Shown: in pieces, positions 44,775 through 49,280 of the stretch
How the letters are laid out: each line of letters opens with the position of its first letter
Numbering within the stretch: position 1 is the first letter of the stretch
Source of the DNA: Glomus cerebriforme
Lineage: Eukaryota > Glomeromycota > Glomeromycetes > Glomerales > Glomeraceae
Assembly (NCBI GenBank): GCA_003550305.1
Contig: QKYT01000216.1
Location: 86,730 to 136,009, forward strand
Length of the DNA stretch: 49,280 bases
Reading direction: 5' to 3'
Made by a program: the position numbers and the translations under genes
The notes under the pieces: generated by a model
Told to the model about the DNA's origin: nothing
Database searches by the model: none
What the model saw: the letters and a program-made list of their open reading frames with translations, nothing else

Positions 44775-47742
44775 TTACATATTTGACATTTCAGTTAAGT
44801 AATCAGGAGTATTTAAAGATGAACTAAATAAATTTCTGAGCTCCCATTTTGCATTTTTATCTATTGCTGGATGCATGTATTCACTTAAAAGATCACCTTC
44901 CATATTATTATTCAAATTATCTCTTAATGCCTCTTCATCTTCCATCCGTGCTATTTCTTCTTCCATTAACATTTTGTCCCATTCATTTAATGCCTGTCCC
45001 CAATGCTTAGAAGTAATAATATTACTATTATCTTCTCCAATATTTTCGACATCTTCAGGAACTTCGGGATTATCAATCTCAGTTTCAATATTTGAATCCA
45101 AGAATTGTGTTTTATTTTGCTGTAATTCTTTTCCTCTTAATGAAAAGTTAATAGATGCACGAAGCTGGCTCATTGCTAATACTTTATCATTCTATTAAAA
45201 TAATAATGTTAAATGAATAATGTTAAATTAAATAAAAAATCCATTAATAAATTAATAAAAAACCCATTAATAAATAATAGAAAACATGTAAAAAAACCCC
45301 CATTATAAATATTAATGAAAGATCACACAATAAACAATAAAAATTTAACGAATGAATCCCAATAAAGCAATAAAAATTCAATGAATGAACCCCAATAAAG
45401 CAATAAAAATTCAATAAATGAACCAATAATAAAACAATTAAATTCAATGAATGAATCTCAATAAAGCAATAAAAATTCAATGAATAAACCCATAATAAAC
45501 CAATAAATAAACCCGCAATAAAACAATAGAAATTCAATGAATCATTATAAAAAGTTAATGAAACGAACTGATATAATAAATGATGAAAAAATTAACAAAA
45601 AATTTTATAAAAAATAATCAAAAATATTTAAAATTTTTTAACTTACTGTTAATCTATTATGACGAACTGTATGTACAAAACCCATAGAAGACCACATTCT
45701 TTCAACAGAGGTTGCATTCACGCATATTCCAAAGATTTTTAAAGCAACTGCTCCTAATTCTTTATATTCACCCTTTATATAAGTCCAAAATTTAAAGATA
45801 TCATCTCCAAATTGTTCAAAAGTTTCATTATTAAATGGTTCAACCTTTTGGCGAAAATTTTCAAACTCTAACAGCAATCGCGTTGGCCTTTTTTTAAACC
45901 ATGCTTTATAATAATATGTCAAATACCGTCCCAAAGAAGTATATGATAAATTATTAAGGTTTGAATTGAAATATTTTAGGCGATATTTTGGATGTAGCAT
46001 AAAGGAAAGTAGTAATAATGGTTGCTCCCACTGATTCCATCATTTTTCTAGTCGGTTAATCATTTGATTATCTAAATCTGAATCTGAAAATTGATTCCAA
46101 AACTGAACGAGATAACCAAGGGCATGGAGCACTTCAAAAAGACGTGCTTTATCACACTGAAGTTTGTTTAATATACTACAATATGGTAGTAAAATATCCT
46201 GTAAAAATTCAATTGTCTCTCACCAATTATTATCAAGAAGCACTTGACAAAATTCAGAATTTAGATAAAGTTCATTGGTATTTCCTGAAATAACTTGTGG
46301 ACATTCATAACGAATTGCCAAATTCTATGAAAATAAATAATTAATTAGATAAATTAAATAATTTTTTAAATGAAAAATGATTTGTACTTACTCGTAAAGC
46401 TTGTTTAGATCGGACAAGACTTTTAAAACAAAAATAGTGACTGTTCCATCTTGTTTCACCAGGAATCATAATTGAATAGCATTTGTTATATAATTCTTTT
46501 GAATATCTCGTAATTTACCAATAAAATAACTGTTATTTGCATTTTTAAAATAAGCTGCAACTGTAATAGCTTTGCTAGATGCAGTTTTTAAGGTTAATGA
46601 TTCTTTAAAAATATCACCAATTGCTAATTGGCATTGATGCGCAAAACAAGGAAGGAAAATAATTTCTGGATATTCTAATTGAAGACGTCCCCTATTATAA
46701 TTAGTTATGATTATGATTAATATTTGCATCTAAATATATAAAATTAAACAGTATTTTTTTAAATATAAATTTTATTTATTATAACTTACCGAGCTTCAGC
46801 GTAAGCTGGTGCACTATCAGATACTATTGCATTAAGTTTAATATTTAATTCNCTAATCTTTTGAATTAATTCCTTTATTTTTGGAATGACTTCAATTAAC
46901 CNTTCACGTTCACTACTAATATCTGAAGTATCCCATATCAAGACTTCACCCAAAGATGTTATAAACAATGATCCAAATATATGTTGATCCAAAATATTCT
47001 TCCATTCATCAAATGCTAATACCACTCCAATTTGATCGTTGATTAATTTTTCATCTCTTAATGCATTTAGGTCTGTAGTTTCTCTATTTAATATACGATT
47101 AGATAAGGTTTTTCTTTTTGGTAAAACAAGAAGTGGACTTAAAAATTCAAAAAATTCTAAAGTTGCCGAATGATCAACCCACTGAAATGAAAAACCATTT
47201 GCCACAGACATTCTTAATAAAAGACGTTCAAATTTTGGTATTTCTTTTTTATTGAGCCTGCGAATAAGATTACTTTCAATTGAATTCTTTCTTGAATAAT
47301 TGTATGCAGATAATGCTGTTGAAGTTGAAGATGATGATTTAACTGAAACCACTTCTTCTATTGATTTAAATTTCATAACTTTAAAATTATTTTGCATAGA
47401 TTTTAGATATTTTAAAACTTTTTCATGATTATTCTNANNATCAACATCTTGATATTTTTGACGTTTCTGACTCATTTCTTCTTCTTCTCTTTCAACTTCA
47501 TTATCCGTTAAATAGATAATATCATCTAATTCTTTTGGATTTCCAATTTTTTCTCGAAAATATGGACAGTTTTTTAAGTGATTTTTAACTTGTGGTTTTT
47601 TATTTGTAAAGGTATTTTTTAATAATTCATTATTTTCTAGATTTTCAACACAAGCAATACATGCTGCATAAGTATTGCATGAATTTTGTTTTCCAAGAAT
47701 TTTAATGTACTTGGTAAGTCGATATGTTCTAGGTCTTTTCAT
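44775..47742 (-). pseudogene. hAT transposase, few lesions
   Basis: Four exons, 47742-46790, 46691-46392, 46324-45647 and 45191-44775, would encode about 782 residues. The start is MKRPRTYRLTKYIKIL. A BED-like finger (AACIACVE...HLKNCPYF) covers about residues 20-70. The first catalytic Asp is in VVLAFDEWKNIL and the second in NAIVSDSAPAYAEA, encoded at the end of exon 1. The dimerisation domain reads ALKIFGICVNATSVERMWSS. The tail is acidic. Lesions: one A missing in an A-run near 46495 (frameshift in exon 2) and two in-frame TGA codons (near 46221 and 46046) at likely Trp/Arg positions. Ambiguous N at 46852, 46902 and 47436-47439 fall in exon 1. It was probably active until recently; this copy is not. 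Confidence 0.85.
45240..45550. repeat. ~33-bp minisatellite in the last intron of hAT #2
   Basis: About seven imperfect units of CAATAAAAATTCAATGAATG followed by AACCCCAATAAAG run through the 455-bp intron between exons 3 and 4. Units vary by transitions and small indels. Because the period is near 33 (a multiple of three), the stretch remains open on the minus strand and mimics a repetitive protein. Confidence 0.8.
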
Positions 47743-48039
47743 TTTTAAACAAAAGAAAAAAGACACGAAAATGTAGATTATCTGATTATAATATTACGTG
47801 TAAGTGAAAATCTGAATATCTTTGCTAATTTTAGTATTAAAAGAATTGGAAGTTTCCATTGGAAGATCCAATCTATATGTCCAATTTCCAAAAGGTTTTG
47901 ATTGGAAGCTTCCAGTGCACATAAGATATTGGAAGATTGGCATCCTCCAATAATTCCAATTCCTTCCAATGGAACTTCCAATTCCAATAAAATGTTATTG
48001 GAAGCTTCCAAGAACATCACTGCATATAGGTGATCTGAA

Positions 48040-48290
48040 ACTGGCAAACTGATAAAATCTTTCTGGCATTATACCAGTTTCATGATAGTTCTATAACAGT
48101 TCTCTGTACCTCACCAGTTCCATGATAGCTCTAAAGTACTGCCAGATTGCTACCATGGTGCCAGTTTGGATCCTCCAAATCACATGCCTAAAGATCAGCC
48201 TGAATTATGCCATAGTGCCAGCCAAATTTAGACGCAAATTTACATCAAATTACTGCATCACCTGACACGATATTTTTTTGCAATGAAAAG
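48040..48290 (-). repeat. Dispersed repeat, copy 2 (inverted partner 520-745)
   Basis: Matches the reverse complement of the 520-745 block. It directly follows the right end of hAT #2. Internal words CAGTTTCATGATAGTTCTATA and CAGTTCCATGATAGCTCTA repeat about 47 bp apart, so the block is itself partly tandem. No coding frame. Confidence 0.6.
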
Positions 48291-49280
48291 TGAAATAAAC
48301 GGCACTAATGAATGCCTAACTTCTTAGCAATAAAAGGGAGTGCAAAGAAAGGCTAACAGATGTTTAATAATCTGAAGCTTTAATAGCTACAGACTATTAG
48401 AATATCTATTTAACAATTGAACAACCATAAACCCCACCAGTGTAAAATATAATAGAAAATATTTATCAAGACACAGCATATAATAAAAATAGGTTATTTG
48501 ATCATAGTTATATCTAGGTTATTTAATCACATGATCACAAACAATAAATAGAAAAAAGGTAAAGAAAACTGATTTCAAAGACAAGGAATATAGTAGAAAA
48601 ATAAGAAGGTATAAAAAATCATCACATTTACATTTAATTTAGGTTTGTTAAACATATTTTTATAAAATCTTATTAACTTCAATTATATGACTAGTTTTGA
48701 AGAAAAAGCCTATTTAAAGCTCCCTTATGTTCAAAGTTAACTTGTTTATATTATTATTATTATTATGGATTTTGTTAAACGGTGCACATGATTCGGCCAG
48801 AATTATGAATGCTTGGCCAGAATTAAGAAATTAACGAAATTAACAAATAAATAGTGATTAATAGAATTTAAACATATGGATCATATTATAGGGCCTTGCA
48901 ATTTAAAAAAATTTCTCCCATATTTTATCATTTTAATTTTCTTCTTGCATGTCAAATTATTCCATAATTTTAATCCACACCACTTTCTATTTTTCTCATT
49001 CTCATGATGAAATTCCTCTTTTATTATACTATTTAATTTAATTATAGTCTTCCTATAATGTTATCAATTATACCCTACTAAGTTCCTTTTTTTATCATTA
49101 CTTATTAATTCTATTTCTAAAACATTTTAGTATTTATAAATTTGTTTCCATCTTTTAACCTATTTACTTTTGTAATTATCTGNTTTTACACATAATATTT
49201 TACATGACTTATACCTTTTTACTCTCTTTATATATTTCTCCTCCCATAACACCCTCCAGCATTATTTTCCACCTTCAATT
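48291..49280. other. Non-coding right end of window
   Basis: AT-rich sequence with an ATT trinucleotide run near 48753 and a GGCCAGAATTA word repeated near 48799 and 48814 that also resembles pieces around 740-950. It is probably decayed repeat sequence. No gene was seen. Confidence 0.45.

Larger units (their letters stand above)
44592..48022 (-). mobile_element. hAT element #2, near-complete
   Basis: The ends are CAGTGATGTTC and its exact inverse GAACATCACTG (11 of 11). Arrays of TTCCAATTCCAA / TTGGAAG words lie just inside both ends. The flanks ACTATAAGG and CATATAGG are similar and may be a decayed 8-bp target duplication. Length is 3431 bp. It carries one four-exon transposase gene and is inserted at the edge of repeat copy B. 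Confidence 0.9.

Noticed and set aside
45244..45537. Repetitive protein frame (SLNFYCFIG repeats)
   Set aside because: It is a translation of the minisatellite in the last hAT #2 intron, bounded by good splice sites.

Overview
This is an AT-rich eukaryotic nuclear window. It has many short introns (GT...AG, about 50-120 bp, often ending TTTAG or ATAG), long A/T runs and dense transposon relics. Small tandem kelch genes, coiled-coil gene relics and hAT/Tc1/Ty3-gypsy debris together suggest an early-diverging fungus, most likely an arbuscular mycorrhizal fungus (Glomeromycotina, Rhizophagus-like). That placement is inference from protein style. No rRNA, convincing tRNA or CRISPR array was seen.

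Layout. 1-5.7 kb: minisatellite-like repeats, an LTR-like region and a decayed Ty3/gypsy element that stops after RNase H. 6.1-8.5 kb: a coiled-coil/acidic-tail pseudogene split by a 514-bp MITE. 9.3-13.0 kb: a repeat block (copy A), a 124-bp tandem repeat and a ten-exon gene (family member A) carrying nonsense changes. 13.3-14.2 kb: a broken Myb/SANT gene (minus strand). 14.3-16.8 kb: relics of an A32-like packaging ATPase and an endonuclease-like protein of virus/Polinton type, the first cut by a Tc1/mariner element whose centre is an assembly gap. 16.75-21.2 kb: a PIF/Harbinger transposase start cut by a decayed hAT element. 21.9-22.8 kb: a LINE ORF1-like relic.

23.8-29.5 kb is the conserved island, all minus strand: a membrane-anchored spermidine-synthase-like gene (6 exons, 597 codons) and a Kha1-type K+/H+ antiporter (6 exons, 846 codons). 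Both models splice in frame without stops. 31.1-38.7 kb holds three kelch copies in tandem on the minus strand: one intact but short, one exon relic, and one with a 10-nt frameshifting deletion. 40.2-43.9 kb holds a second, largely intact member (B) of the 10.6-kb gene family plus a third, truncated one. 43.9-44.6 kb holds a MULE-type MITE and the inverted copy B of the 9.6-kb repeat. 44.6-48.0 kb is a nearly intact hAT element with clear inverted ends, followed by repeats that also occur inverted near the window's left end.

How it fits together. Only the central island and probably the kelch genes look like ordinary host genes. The flanks are a transposon graveyard in which almost every in-frame stop can be explained by one C-to-T (or G-to-A) transition. 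The most interesting parts are the paired inverted loci (repeat block plus nuclease-like family gene) at 9.6-13.0 kb and 41.3-44.6 kb, and the virus-like ATPase/endonuclease relic at 14.3-16.8 kb.
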